Assembly (NCBI RefSeq): GCF_004682055.1
Contig: NZ_QUZU01000007.1
Location: 1-64,000 of the forward strand
DNA: 64,000 bases
Reading direction: 5' to 3'
DNA from: Pseudomonas kairouanensis
GTDB lineage: Bacteria > Pseudomonadota > Gammaproteobacteria > Pseudomonadales > Pseudomonadaceae
Within the stretch, counting starts at the first letter, position 1. Each line of letters begins with the position of its first letter. The translations under genes were made by a program, and so were the position numbers. This document shows positions 8,302 to 17,219 of this stretch, in pieces. A model generated the notes under the pieces. It made no database searches and was not told where the DNA came from. It worked only from the letters and a program-made list of their open reading frames with translations.

Positions 8302-9069
8302 ATGTCCAAGACCCATCTGTTCGACCTCGACGGCAAGATCGCTTTCGTTTCCGGCGCCAGCCGTGGCATCGGCGAGGCCATCGCCAAGTTGCTGGCCCAG
8401 CAAGGCGCCCATGTGATCGTGTCCAGCCGCAAGCTCGAAGGGTGCCAGCACGTCGCCGACGCGATCATCGCCGACGGCGGCAAGGCCACGGCCATTGCCT
8501 GCCATATCGGCGAAATGGAGCAGATCACCCAGGTGTTCGCCGGCATCCGCGAGCAGTTCGGTCGCCTGGATATCCTGGTTAACAACGCCGCCACCAACCC
8601 GCAGTTCTGCAACGTGCTGGACACCGACCTGGGTGCATTCCAGAAGACCGTGGATGTGAACATTCGCGGCTATTTCTTCATGTCGGTGGAAGCCGGCAAG
8701 CTGATGCGCGAAAACGGCGGTGGCAGCATCATCAACGTGGCGTCGATCAACGGCATTTCGCCGGGCATCTTCCAGGGCATCTACTCGGTGACCAAGGCCG
8801 CGGTGATCAACATGACCAAGGTGTTCGCCAAGGAATGTGCCGAGTTCGGCATCCGCTGCAACGCCCTGCTGCCCGGCCTCACCGACACCAAGTTCGCCTC
8901 GGCGCTGGTCAAGAACGACGCGATCCTGAAAATGGCCCTGGCGCAAATCCCCCTCAAGCGCGTTGCCGACCCGAGCGAGATGGCCGGTGCGGTGTTGTTC
9001 CTGGCCAGTGATGCGTCCAGCTACACCACGGGTGTGTCGCTGAATGTGGATGGGGGGTTCCTGTCCTGA
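8302..9069 (+). CDS. SDR-family oxidoreductase
   Basis: A 255-residue classical short-chain dehydrogenase. The cofactor motif G-A-S-R-G-I-G lies near residue 19, N-N-A-A near residue 95, and the catalytic Ser and Y-S-V-T-K in the middle; the C-terminal N-V-D-G-G is the usual family ending. It probably oxidises or reduces a hydroxyacyl or hydroxy substrate. AAGGAA is 8 nt upstream of the ATG. It forms a two-gene unit with the APH-like kinase, a pairing often seen next to acyl-CoA dehydrogenase genes, although no dehydrogenase is adjacent here. Confidence 0.9.
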   Translation: MSKTHLFDLDGKIAFVSGASRGIGEAIAKLLAQQGAHVIVSSRKLEGCQHVADAIIADGGKATAIACHIGEMEQITQVFAGIREQFGRLDILVNNAATNPQFCNVLDTDLGAFQKTVDVNIRGYFFMSVEAGKLMRENGGGSIINVASINGISPGIFQGIYSVTKAAVINMTKVFAKECAEFGIRCNALLPGLTDTKFASALVKNDAILKMALAQIPLKRVADPSEMAGAVLFLASDASSYTTGVSLNVDGGFLS

Positions 9070-9078
9070 CCTGAAACT

Positions 9079-9101
9079 GCCGCCCCGCACAAAGGGGCGG
9101 C
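9079..9101. terminator. Hairpin between the convergent SDR and toxin-like genes
   Basis: GCCGCCCC and GGGGCGGC form a perfect 8-bp stem around GCACAAA. It is followed on the plus strand by ACGCTTT, a weak T-tract. It may stop transcription from both sides. Confidence 0.55.
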
Positions 9102-9106
9102 ACGCT

Positions 9107-10840
9107 TTACAGGCGCACCGGCCTCATATCGACCAAAAACAGCAACAGCCGCCCCTCTGGCGTGGTCGCGCCGATCACCTTGAACAGTCGATTATCCCGC
9201 ATGGCCTGCTGCACCCGCCTGCCCGCCTCGCTGCGTCCAGCCTCGGTGCGCAACGTAAAGTTGATCCAACCGTCCTCCATCTGGAAGTCCGGGTTGACCC
9301 GCGCCATGTTCACATTGGAAAAACGGCCACTGCGGGATGTTGAGACGTGCTTGACCTCCAGCAAATACACCGCGTCCGTTGGGCCCTCGAACACCAGATC
9401 AAAACCGCTCTGCCCGCCGCGGTAGTTGCCTCCTGGAATGATCCGGTAGCCCTCACTGGCCAGGAAAACCCGATACAACTGCTCATTCTTTGCCCCGCGC
9501 GTCGGATCACGCTTGTCCAGCGCCCGCCACTCATTGAGCAGCACATCCAGCTCAGGTGTGCGTGAGCGCACCGGGTAATGAAGCTGATCACTGGCCGCCA
9601 CGGCATTGATGTTGAACCCACCTTCGCGCGTAGAACTCACCAGCCCCATGCCCTGAAATGCATCGAACTGGGGCAGCCCAACGTGCAGCGTCTGGGCGTT
9701 GGCCTTGGCGGCGACAGCAGCACGCAGAGTGTCGTAGGGGTAGCCATGCTGCCAGATATGCGCGTCGATCAGCCGCCCCTGCTCCAGCGCCGGTGCGCTG
9801 CTGATGGAGGGGGTATTGAAGGCAATGAGCTGACGTGCGTACTGGCGCAGGTAGCAGTAGGTGTTTCGATTACTTTCCGACATGCCCCCGACGGCCATAG
9901 AGCCACCGTCTGGGGTATAACCCAGCAGGCGCCGCGCATCACGAATGATGTCGGTGATAGCGTCGATCCGTAGTTCCGGAACCCAGGCGCCGATTCTACT
10001 GCCGGTTTCGATATAGATGTCGGGTAAGCCGGTACTCGTGTCAGCACACACCGTTCGCATGCTTCTAACCGAGTCGAAACCACTACGGCACACCGAACCG
10101 TCGAGCAGCAGGTAGCTGCGCAACATTTCGCCATGGATCTGGATCACTGCATTTTCTTCGATTTTCCCGCAGAACTTGCGGTTGCCCTGCGCATCGATTT
10201 TCTCAACATCAGATTTAGGCAACCCCGCCTGGTCAAAACAATAATCACCCGACGGGGTCGAAAAACAGCGCTTGCCGGCAATCGAAGGCGTTGCGTGCCC
10301 AGCGGGGCCGTGCACCTGGTAGTCCGCCAGCGCCCACCGGAGGTCGAGGCGCCCGGTCACCCGCACGGACGGCAACGGCACCGACGCTGTGCTGAGGGAC
10401 GTGCCGGGCGCCAATCGGCTCCACGTCGAAGAACCCGGCACCGGGTGTAACACAGGACCGCTGGCGTGCAGCGCATGGGGCAGGCGCTCACGGTAATCGC
10501 CGGTGGCGGCATCGTAGACCGCGAGGATCGTCTCGTTGCTGTCCAGGTTCAGGTAAGTACGTTGATTGTACGTACGCACCCCGGTGGTCGAAGGCTCGCC
10601 CAGCGCGGCACTCTGTGGAACCAGTACCGCAACCGGAGCCGTCGGGGCAAAATCAGGCAGCTCAAGCAGGCTTGGCACCTGCGCCTGCACCAGCGCCTCG
10701 CTGCCTTCAGACCGAGGCGAGGAAGGAATGCCAACGGCTCGCGGATGCGGCACGGCAAAATCCCGAGAGGTATCCCCTGTGGGCGTACGCCGGGCAGGGG
10801 TGGATGTGTCGGCAGAAGACGACTTGGGTGGTTTGTTCAT
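9107..10840 (-). CDS. Putative toxin/effector with C-terminal PD-(D/E)XK nuclease-like domain
   Basis: A 577-residue protein I cannot assign to a named family. The first 80 residues are Pro/Ser/Thr-rich and look disordered, without a signal peptide. Around residues 95-120 a Y-L-N-L-D-S-N-E-T-I-L-A-V-Y-D segment resembles a short module I associate with large Pseudomonas toxin-like proteins. The last 130 residues look like a restriction-type nuclease fold: a helix containing N-E-Q-L-Y, then G-F-D-L (Asp481) and Y-L-L-E-V-K-H (Glu495, Lys497), the D...E-x-K pattern of the PD-(D/E)XK superfamily. Its ATG overlaps the stop of the upstream pore/RTX gene (ATGA), so the two are translationally coupled. 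No small immunity gene follows. The nuclease role is inferred. Confidence 0.55.
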   Translation of the reverse strand: MNKPPKSSSADTSTPARRTPTGDTSRDFAVPHPRAVGIPSSPRSEGSEALVQAQVPSLLELPDFAPTAPVAVLVPQSAALGEPSTTGVRTYNQRTYLNLDSNETILAVYDAATGDYRERLPHALHASGPVLHPVPGSSTWSRLAPGTSLSTASVPLPSVRVTGRLDLRWALADYQVHGPAGHATPSIAGKRCFSTPSGDYCFDQAGLPKSDVEKIDAQGNRKFCGKIEENAVIQIHGEMLRSYLLLDGSVCRSGFDSVRSMRTVCADTSTGLPDIYIETGSRIGAWVPELRIDAITDIIRDARRLLGYTPDGGSMAVGGMSESNRNTYCYLRQYARQLIAFNTPSISSAPALEQGRLIDAHIWQHGYPYDTLRAAVAAKANAQTLHVGLPQFDAFQGMGLVSSTREGGFNINAVAASDQLHYPVRSRTPELDVLLNEWRALDKRDPTRGAKNEQLYRVFLASEGYRIIPGGNYRGGQSGFDLVFEGPTDAVYLLEVKHVSTSRSGRFSNVNMARVNPDFQMEDGWINFTLRTEAGRSEAGRRVQQAMRDNRLFKVIGATTPEGRLLLFLVDMRPVRL

Positions 10841-13800
10841 AGCGTTGCAGGCCTCATCACCAATTGTGCAGGGGTCACTACGCGTGCAGGGTCAGACTCC
10901 AGCCCCCAGCAATCGCCCAGCACGTCGTAAAAAATCACTGATTGCTCGTCACCGGCCAAGCCCAGGCCGATCACCCGCAGCGTGCGTACCATCAGCGAAA
11001 GGAACTGGCGCAAGCGTTGCAAATGCGCCCAGGCAGCGGCAACGGTGGTGCAAAAATGCAGGTTCAGTTGCGACGGGTACACGCTGGCCAAGTCCTGGCG
11101 CACTGCGTAGACATCCCCGTCGCTGGTATGGATGCTCACGCGCTCCAGCGGGATATCCGGGTCGGTGCTGTCGGGAAGGTGCAGCGTCAAGTCTCCCAAG
11201 GTCAATGTCGTCCCCTTGAGGCTGATCTGCCCGTGTTCGAGGGGCTCCGTACGCACTTGCCAGGAAGAGGCATCGGTGGTCTTGGACAAGGCCCCAGGTG
11301 TCGACAGATAGAGGGTTGCCCTGGGGCTTGTGATGACTTCATACGTCGAGGAGCGCCCCAGCAGCACGTAGTCCTGCCGGTGGGGTGGCGCAGGAATCAC
11401 AACCTTTTGCGGCAGCGACTGCAAATGCACGCCTTTGCCAACCGGTGGCCGCACGAACGGATACACCCCAGCCCGAAGCAACAATGCGACGCGCCCATCC
11501 AGGGTCTTCAAGCCGGGTTCAGCGCGATCCTGCAGATAGTGTTGTGGCACTGGGTCAAGCCGATAAGACACGCCATCGCGCAGAATCAGCACAAACCGGC
11601 AATCGAGTTTCAAGCGGTTGGCCATGATGCTGGAGGCGACATTGGTACGCGTCCCAGTTCTATCGCTGGCATAGTCCTGTACGACTAGGCGGCTACCGTC
11701 GCAAAAGCCAAGGGTCAGGGCCACGCGCCCATACGTCAGTTCATCGAAATTTCCGAGCCGTCGGCACGTCACGTGATAACGCGCCTGCACATGGACCAAC
11801 TCCGACGCGTCATAGTCCAGGTACAACGTACACGCCGTGACATCGCCTTTGAGCGGCACGCGCACGGTTTTCTGCGCCGGTCCGCGCAGGATGAAGCAGC
11901 GACTGGCCTGGCCGGAAGGCACCACAAACTCCCCCTCGCCCAGCAGGTTTCGCAGCTCGGGGCCGTCACGCGGGCCGTGCAAGGCGACCGTTACCGCGCT
12001 GGCATCCTGTTCAGCCAACTCAGCCGCCAGCACCGGCACCAAGGTGTAGCCGTCTGCCGTGATGAAACGCAGACGGTTGTTTCTCAACACCCGTTTGCCA
12101 GACTCACGTGTGTACACGCCCTCAATCTTGATTTCACGCTCAGCCAGCTCACCGTCTTCACCCCGTCGTGACAGGATGATCAGGGCGCAATCGCGAATAC
12201 TCCAGGCGGCAATGGCAGCCGCCTCCCAACGCATTTCGACCAGGCTGTCTTCGTGCCAATCCTGCTCCTGCAAGGTGACCGTGCCGCGATTGCTGGCAAT
12301 CACATAACGGTCCTTGCCCGCGCCGCCATCCACCCAGGCGTATGTACCCTGCACCAACAAAATATCGTCGCCGAGGCCGCCCTCGACCCGGTCGTTTTCG
12401 CCCTGGGCGATCAAGATATTGGCGGCGGCCGAACCCTTGACCTGGCTGGCCACGCCTGCTGGTGTCGAGACGTTTACGATGGCCTCCACAACCATCGCCT
12501 GCCCGGCATCATCCAATCTGGTCACACTGCCTTTTTCCAGGTCGATCCCATAGCCCTGGGTGTCCTCGGGATACTGGCTGGTGTTCAGCAGGTGCAGCGT
12601 ATTGTTGCCCTCCCCGCCGCGCAGCGTACTGGCAGGTTTTTCACTCGACTTGGCGCTAAAGGTGCCCGCAGGAATATCAAACAGGAACTGATCGTCGCGC
12701 GTGCCGCCGGTCAATTGCTTATGGCCCTCGCCGTACGCAAAGAAATTCGGCAGGTTGCCCACGCCCTTTACATCGTCGTTTCCGCCCCCCAACCGCCAGA
12801 GAACGCCCGCATCCGCAGAAGCCTGGCCCTTCACTACACCGGGTAACTCATCAACAGTCAGCGAAGACGCATCGATAACGTCGTCCGCATCACTGACACC
12901 CAGCTGCGTGGTATCAACGTACGGCAACTCCCCCAGCGCCTCGTGCCATTGGTGCTTCCAACCCAGGGCAGGGATCAAGCGAACCACGTAGGCACCATTG
13001 ACCACGGCCTGCACCGTGCCCTTGAGCGCCCCCTTCAGCCAAGCCTCGGCCTGAGACGTCAGCTGCATGGCGTAGGTCTTGTCCATCTTGGCCACGACGT
13101 AGCGGTCGTGAACGTCCTTATCCAGTGCCTTGCCGAGAAACGTGAACCACCCCGCCCGCAGTCGCTCATGCGTACTCAGTTCGATGTAATCATCTATCTC
13201 GTCCACCTGGCGCGCCGCGCCATAAATCTGCGCACCCACAATCAGCACCACGGCGGCAGCGATACCCAAGGGGCCGGTATAGCTGAACCCCGCCAGGGCA
13301 GCGATGCCCAGCACTACACCCAAGGTGGCACTGGCGATACTGAAACCGGCGCTGACGTAATGATCCAAGGCTTCTTTGCCGCTGGTTTTTATCGCTTGCT
13401 TGAGCGAAGTGACGGCATTGCTGATGTCGAACGGCAATGTCAGGGCCAAGGCAAACAACCCTGCCCCCCGACGCAACAATTGGCCCGCCGAACTGACGGT
13501 GAAGCCTCTGAGCAGCCGGGCACCGTTACCCAGCATCCGTGTGCCCAGTGACTCCAGCGCGATTTCCAGTGCGCCAGCGGTCAGTTCCGCGAGCAGTTCA
13601 GAACCGGTCTCCAGCACCTGCTCGATATCACCCTGCTGGATCGCCTCGACCAACGCATTGATCGCGCTGTAGTACCCATAGAGTTGCAGCCCATACGCCA
13701 CAGTCGACAGGCCCCGACTTTTTGCGACGTCCGCCCAGGGTGGCACGCCCTCAAGGCGGGCTGTCTGGGTTAGGTTGATGCGCTGGACCGCGTTAAGCAG

Positions 13801-14148
13801 GCTGTCGAGCTTTCGCCAGGAGCCTTTGAGCGCCTCATTCGGCATCGACTGCATCAAGGGCGGCGCTTGCAGCGAACGCAGGCTGGCAAATTCAAACAGC
13901 AGGTTGGCGCTGCTGTCGCTGAGCGTAGGATGAAGGCCGAGAAATTGCTTGAGCGCGGCCTCGGGGAAGCGGATCGAATCGATCAGCGTCTGATCGGCTT
14001 CGCGCCCTTTGAGGTGATGGGGACTGACGGGCATGCCCTGTACGCGCGCGCCCATCTCAGCCAATGTGGTGCGATTGATCTTCAGCTCGCCTACCACCAA
14101 TGGCCCCAGGTGGGCATCCAGGCTGGCGTGTGTCTGTGTTGTGGTCAT
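10837..14148 (-). CDS. Large pore-forming/RTX-like toxin protein (TcdA/TcdB-pore-like region, degenerate calcium-binding repeats)
   Basis: About 1103 residues. A helical N-terminal third leads into hydrophobic segments (roughly residues 225-310) and an I-Y-G-A-A-R-Q-V-D-E-I-D-D-Y-I-E-L stretch, which resembles the TcdA/TcdB/Mcf-type pore-forming region. Residues about 450-640 hold degenerate RTX-type repeats (G-G-E-G-N-N-T-L, G-G-L-G-D-D-I-L, G-G-A-G-K-D-R-Y). The C-terminal 450 residues are beta-rich with no motif I know. I chose the ATG at 14148 (M-T-T-T-Q-T-H) because AGAGGG lies about 10 nt upstream; two earlier in-frame ATGs (14184, 14169) lack a site. The next gene overlaps by ATGA. No secretion genes adjoin, so export would need a system elsewhere. 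The toxin role is inferred. Confidence 0.6.
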   Translation of the reverse strand: MTTTQTHASLDAHLGPLVVGELKINRTTLAEMGARVQGMPVSPHHLKGREADQTLIDSIRFPEAALKQFLGLHPTLSDSSANLLFEFASLRSLQAPPLMQSMPNEALKGSWRKLDSLLNAVQRINLTQTARLEGVPPWADVAKSRGLSTVAYGLQLYGYYSAINALVEAIQQGDIEQVLETGSELLAELTAGALEIALESLGTRMLGNGARLLRGFTVSSAGQLLRRGAGLFALALTLPFDISNAVTSLKQAIKTSGKEALDHYVSAGFSIASATLGVVLGIAALAGFSYTGPLGIAAAVVLIVGAQIYGAARQVDEIDDYIELSTHERLRAGWFTFLGKALDKDVHDRYVVAKMDKTYAMQLTSQAEAWLKGALKGTVQAVVNGAYVVRLIPALGWKHQWHEALGELPYVDTTQLGVSDADDVIDASSLTVDELPGVVKGQASADAGVLWRLGGGNDDVKGVGNLPNFFAYGEGHKQLTGGTRDDQFLFDIPAGTFSAKSSEKPASTLRGGEGNNTLHLLNTSQYPEDTQGYGIDLEKGSVTRLDDAGQAMVVEAIVNVSTPAGVASQVKGSAAANILIAQGENDRVEGGLGDDILLVQGTYAWVDGGAGKDRYVIASNRGTVTLQEQDWHEDSLVEMRWEAAAIAAWSIRDCALIILSRRGEDGELAEREIKIEGVYTRESGKRVLRNNRLRFITADGYTLVPVLAAELAEQDASAVTVALHGPRDGPELRNLLGEGEFVVPSGQASRCFILRGPAQKTVRVPLKGDVTACTLYLDYDASELVHVQARYHVTCRRLGNFDELTYGRVALTLGFCDGSRLVVQDYASDRTGTRTNVASSIMANRLKLDCRFVLILRDGVSYRLDPVPQHYLQDRAEPGLKTLDGRVALLLRAGVYPFVRPPVGKGVHLQSLPQKVVIPAPPHRQDYVLLGRSSTYEVITSPRATLYLSTPGALSKTTDASSWQVRTEPLEHGQISLKGTTLTLGDLTLHLPDSTDPDIPLERVSIHTSDGDVYAVRQDLASVYPSQLNLHFCTTVAAAWAHLQRLRQFLSLMVRTLRVIGLGLAGDEQSVIFYDVLGDCWGLESDPARVVTPAQLVMRPATL

Positions 14149-14303
14149 GCGTGCGGTTCCCTCTGCCATGCCATTGAAGGGCACAGGGTGGTTTAGAAGG
14201 GACCGGGTGCAGCGGTAGATAAGCCTATGCCGGCGGCAAGTCGATTTTGAAGCGCACGCGTGTGCGCGTAACCTTGGTACAGACCCAAGCCCCGGAAAAC
14301 CCC

Positions 14304-15737
14304 ATGGAACTGCACATCGTTATCACCGGCCGCAAGGACCTGGCCGCCCAGCTTTATCAGCAGTTGCGCGAAGCTATCGCCTCTGGGCGCCTGGCCGCTG
14401 GCGCCCAACTGCCGCCCAGCCGCCTGCTTGCCGAGCAATTGGGCGTATCGCGCAAAACTGTATCGGACACCTACGCCACCCTGACCTACGAAGGCTTGCT
14501 GGTGGGCAAGACCGGCAGTGGCACCTTCGTCAACGCGTGGGCACCTCAGCCTGGCCGCGTGCAAACCGCCACCGACCTGGCCTGCGCCGCGAGCCTCGCG
14601 CAGTGGGCGGCGCTGCCCTCGCCCATGCGTCATCCGACCCGCGACAGCACCTTGCGTTATGAATTTATCGGCGGCGCGACGTCGCGCAATCAATTCCCCC
14701 AGGATGAATGGCGTCGTTGCACCCAGGACGCCCTGCGGCGTATCGCGCAAAACAGTGGGTTCTACAGCCAGCCCGAAGGTTTGCCGGAGTTGCGCAGTGC
14801 CATCGCCGGCCACGTCGCATTCTCCCGAGGAGTCAAATGCCGTGACAGCGATATCGTGGTCACCAACGGCGCCCAGCAAGCCCTGGACCTGATCGCCCGC
14901 GTGGTCCTGGAGCCGGGCACCGTTGTGGCCATGGAAGACCCCGGCTACAGCCCCGCACGCCAATTATTCATGGCCATGGGCGCCAGCGTCGCCAGCGTGC
15001 CAGTCGATGAATACGGCATTCAGGCCGACCAGATTCCTGACGGCACGCGGCTGATTTATGTAACGCCCTCCCACCAATTCCCCCTCGGCATGCCCATGAG
15101 CATGCCGCGCCGCGAAGCCTTGCTGGCCCGCGCATTCGAGTTGGGGGCGATCATCATCGAGGACGACTACGACAGCGAATTCCGCTACTCAGGTCGGCCC
15201 ACCGACTCCCTGCAAAGCATGGACACGCGTGGCGTGGTGACCTATGTCGGTACGTTTTCCAAGACCCTGTTGCCCGAGCTGCGCCTGGGCTATGCGGTAT
15301 TGCCGCCAGCCATTTATGGTGCGGTACTCAAGGCCAAGCAACTCACCGACCAGCACAGCTCCACCCTGGCGCAATGGGCGCTGGCCAAGTTCATCAGCGA
15401 AGGTTACCTGCTCAAGCACATCCGCCGCTGCCACACGGTGTACGCCGGGCGGCGCGAGCGCATCTTGAAGCGGTTGGCGGGCGACTTGTCGCCGTGGTTC
15501 GAAACCATACCGACGGTCGCCGGATTCCACATGGCTGCACTGTGCAAAGTGCCGGTCGATATCCCACTGCTGATCGCCCAGGCACGCGAGGTGGAGGTGG
15601 GGTTGTATCCGCTGGATGTGTTCTTCCATGACGCGCCGGTGCGCTCGGGCCTGATCCTTGGTTTTGGCGCTATCGAGTCCCTGGACATCGACCCGGCGCT
15701 GGACAAGGTGCGCGACATTCTCCAACAGATTGGCTAG
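14304..15737 (+). CDS. MocR-family transcriptional regulator (GntR-HTH fused to aminotransferase fold)
   Basis: A 477-residue fusion. The N-terminal winged helix contains Q-L-P-P-S-R-L-L-A-E-Q-L-G-V-S-R-K-T-V, and a linker leads to a fold-type I aminotransferase domain. The PLP lysine is in G-T-F-S-K-T-L-L-P, with E-D-D-Y-D-S-E-F-R-Y upstream. MocR proteins sense PLP or PLP adducts of amino acids and usually control a neighbour. The ATG at 14304 is preceded by GGAAAA; an upstream in-frame ATG at 14247 would add 19 unconserved residues. It is divergent from the RTX-like gene (155 bp apart) and upstream of a small cupin gene; either could be a target. Confidence 0.9.
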   Translation: MELHIVITGRKDLAAQLYQQLREAIASGRLAAGAQLPPSRLLAEQLGVSRKTVSDTYATLTYEGLLVGKTGSGTFVNAWAPQPGRVQTATDLACAASLAQWAALPSPMRHPTRDSTLRYEFIGGATSRNQFPQDEWRRCTQDALRRIAQNSGFYSQPEGLPELRSAIAGHVAFSRGVKCRDSDIVVTNGAQQALDLIARVVLEPGTVVAMEDPGYSPARQLFMAMGASVASVPVDEYGIQADQIPDGTRLIYVTPSHQFPLGMPMSMPRREALLARAFELGAIIIEDDYDSEFRYSGRPTDSLQSMDTRGVVTYVGTFSKTLLPELRLGYAVLPPAIYGAVLKAKQLTDQHSSTLAQWALAKFISEGYLLKHIRRCHTVYAGRRERILKRLAGDLSPWFETIPTVAGFHMAALCKVPVDIPLLIAQAREVEVGLYPLDVFFHDAPVRSGLILGFGAIESLDIDPALDKVRDILQQIG

Positions 15738-15821
15738 GGCATTTTCCGCCGGATTGGACATTGGTCACCTGCTCCCACGGGCGTAGGGTGACCAGGTCTC
15801 GAACTACTCGGAAACTTCGCC

Positions 15822-16223
15822 ATGAAACGACTGCTCGCTGCCTCCCTGATGCTTGCCTCCCTCAGCGCCTTTGCCCACGAACCGGTGTACAACCAGGAAT
15901 CGATCAAGGTGCTGCAAGAGCACGCCCTGACCAATGTGCCCGGCAAGAAAACCATCATGCTGACCGTGGACTACGCGCCTGGGCAAGCCACCGTACCCCA
16001 TAGCCATACCGGGACCGCCGTGGCTTACGTGCTGGAGGGCTCGATCACTTCGCGGGTCAATGATGAAAAGGCCAAGACCTACAAGGTCGGCGAGTCGTTC
16101 TACGAACCGGCCGGTTCCCGGCACTTTGAATCGAGCAATGCCAGCCAGACCAAACCAGCCAAACTGCTGGTGGTGATAGTGCTGGATGACAAGGCTGAGG
16201 TACTGACGCCCCTGCCACAATAA
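15822..16223 (+). CDS. Periplasmic cupin-domain protein
   Basis: A 133-residue protein with a clear signal peptide (M-K-R-L-L-A-A-S, hydrophobic core, cleavage after A-F-A). A single cupin barrel follows: P-H-S-H-T-G-T-A-V-A-Y-V-L-E-G is cupin motif 1 with metal-binding His and Glu, and Y-E-P-A-G-S-R-H-F is motif 2. The activity of such small secreted cupins is mostly unknown. It starts 84 nt after the MocR gene and may be co-transcribed or have its own promoter. Confidence 0.85.
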   Translation: MKRLLAASLMLASLSAFAHEPVYNQESIKVLQEHALTNVPGKKTIMLTVDYAPGQATVPHSHTGTAVAYVLEGSITSRVNDEKAKTYKVGESFYEPAGSRHFESSNASQTKPAKLLVVIVLDDKAEVLTPLPQ

Positions 16224-16244
16224 CCCGCCACGCAACAGGGCAAA

Positions 16245-16333
16245 TGTGGGAGCGGGCTTGCTCGCGAAAGCGGTGGTTCAGTCACAGATGTACTGACTGA
16301 ATGACCGCATTCGCGAGCAAGCCCGCTCCCACA
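16245..16333. repeat. REPIN (GGGAGCGGGCTTGCTCGC type)
   Basis: Inverted arms TGTGGGAGCGGGCTTGCTCG and CGAGCAAGCCCGCTCCCACA flank a 45-50 bp spacer. The 89-bp element lies between the convergent cupin and tag genes. Same type as 1, 18559 and 59224. Confidence 0.9.
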
Positions 16334-16358
16334 GTTTGACCTGTGTTCAAACCGAGGT

Positions 16359-16988
16359 TCAGGGGCGTTTGAACTGGCGCCGCAGCGCTTCAATCTGCGG
16401 CCGACACGCGCAGCCTTCCAGATGATCATTGACCATCCCCATCGCCTGCATCAGCGCATACATCGTGGTTGGCCCCACATAGGTCCAGCCACGTTTCTTG
16501 AGGGCTTTGGATAGCCGCACCGAGGCCGGTGACGTTGGATTACCGGTCCAGTAAGCCATATCCACAACGTTGGGCCGTTCGTCTTCAGTGGGCTCAAACG
16601 CCCATACCCAACGCGCCAACGAGCCGGTCTCATCCACCAACTCACACGCTCGGCGCGCATTGTTGATTGCCGACACGATTTTCGCCCGATTGCGCACAAT
16701 GCCCGCATCCTGCATCAACCGCTCGATATCCGCCTCGCCGTACTGCGCGACCCGCCGAAAATCAAAGCCCTCGAACGCCACCCGGAACTGCTCACGCTTG
16801 CGCAGGATGGTGATCCACGCCATGCCCGCCTGGAAGCCTTCGAGGCAAATCTTCTCGTACAACTGGATGTCATCAGCCACCGGCACGCCCCATTCATGGT
16901 CGTGGTAGTGCGGGTATTGCGGCGCAGCCGTACGCCAGGTGCAGTATGTAAGCCCTGTTGCGTCGGTGGTCAGCCCTGGTTTGTCCAT
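16359..16988 (-). CDS. tag: DNA-3-methyladenine glycosylase I
   Basis: This cytosolic base-excision repair enzyme removes 3-methyladenine from alkylated DNA. The 209-residue product has the Tag zinc-binding ends, with Cys in T-Y-C-T-W at the N-terminus, His in Y-H-D-H-E-W-G, and H-L-E-G-C-A-C-R near the C-terminus. The family segments F-Q-A-G-M-A-W and N-R-A-K-I are present. A GAGGTGATGG stretch lies just upstream of the ATG. It is monocistronic. Confidence 0.95.
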   Translation of the reverse strand: MDKPGLTTDATGLTYCTWRTAAPQYPHYHDHEWGVPVADDIQLYEKICLEGFQAGMAWITILRKREQFRVAFEGFDFRRVAQYGEADIERLMQDAGIVRNRAKIVSAINNARRACELVDETGSLARWVWAFEPTEDERPNVVDMAYWTGNPTSPASVRLSKALKKRGWTYVGPTTMYALMQAMGMVNDHLEGCACRPQIEALRRQFKRP

Positions 16989-17074
16989 CCATCACCTCAT
17001 ATGCCGAGCGGCGGATGATAAGCGAAAAATTTTTGAGCCCCCAACCGCTCAAGCACCGCCCTCGCCGACCAACT

Positions 17075-17083
17075 GGTCATACC
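17075..17083. promoter_or_regulatory. Candidate FadR/PdhR-type operator 1
   Basis: GGTCATACC matches the GGT-N3-ACC core used by FadR-subfamily GntR regulators. It lies about 145 bp upstream of the DctA-family gene, upstream of the predicted promoter. Confidence 0.4.
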
Positions 17084-17110
17084 GGGTCTGGTCAACCACC
17101 TATTTTTTAC

Positions 17111-17140
17111 TTGTGATTTCAAAAAAGCCCGGCGTAGACT
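17111..17140 (+). promoter_or_regulatory. Candidate promoter of the DctA-family gene
   Basis: TTGTGA (17111-17116) and TAGACT (17135-17140) are separated by 18 bp. The predicted transcription start near 17147 is directly upstream of operator 2. No sigma-54 (GG-N10-GC) element was evident, unlike classic DctB/DctD-controlled dctA promoters. Confidence 0.4.
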
Positions 17141-17160
17141 GGCCCCGCACTGGACTTACC

Positions 17161-17169
17161 GGTAAGACC
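17161..17169. promoter_or_regulatory. Candidate FadR/PdhR-type operator 2
   Basis: GGTAAGACC has the GGT-N3-ACC core and is identical in its nine bases to the core of the PdhR consensus as I recall it. It overlaps a perfect palindrome CTTACCGGTAAG and sits just after the predicted transcription start, a position suited to repression by the GntR proteins encoded downstream. Confidence 0.45.
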
Positions 17170-17219
17170 ACAACAATTAAGCCCTGGAACCACCAGGGCA
17201 CCGAATAGAGATCCCTCCC

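Noticed and set aside
9107..14148. Contact-dependent inhibition or Rhs system
   Set aside because: No two-partner transporter, Rhs/YD repeats, filamentous haemagglutinin repeats or immunity frame were seen.
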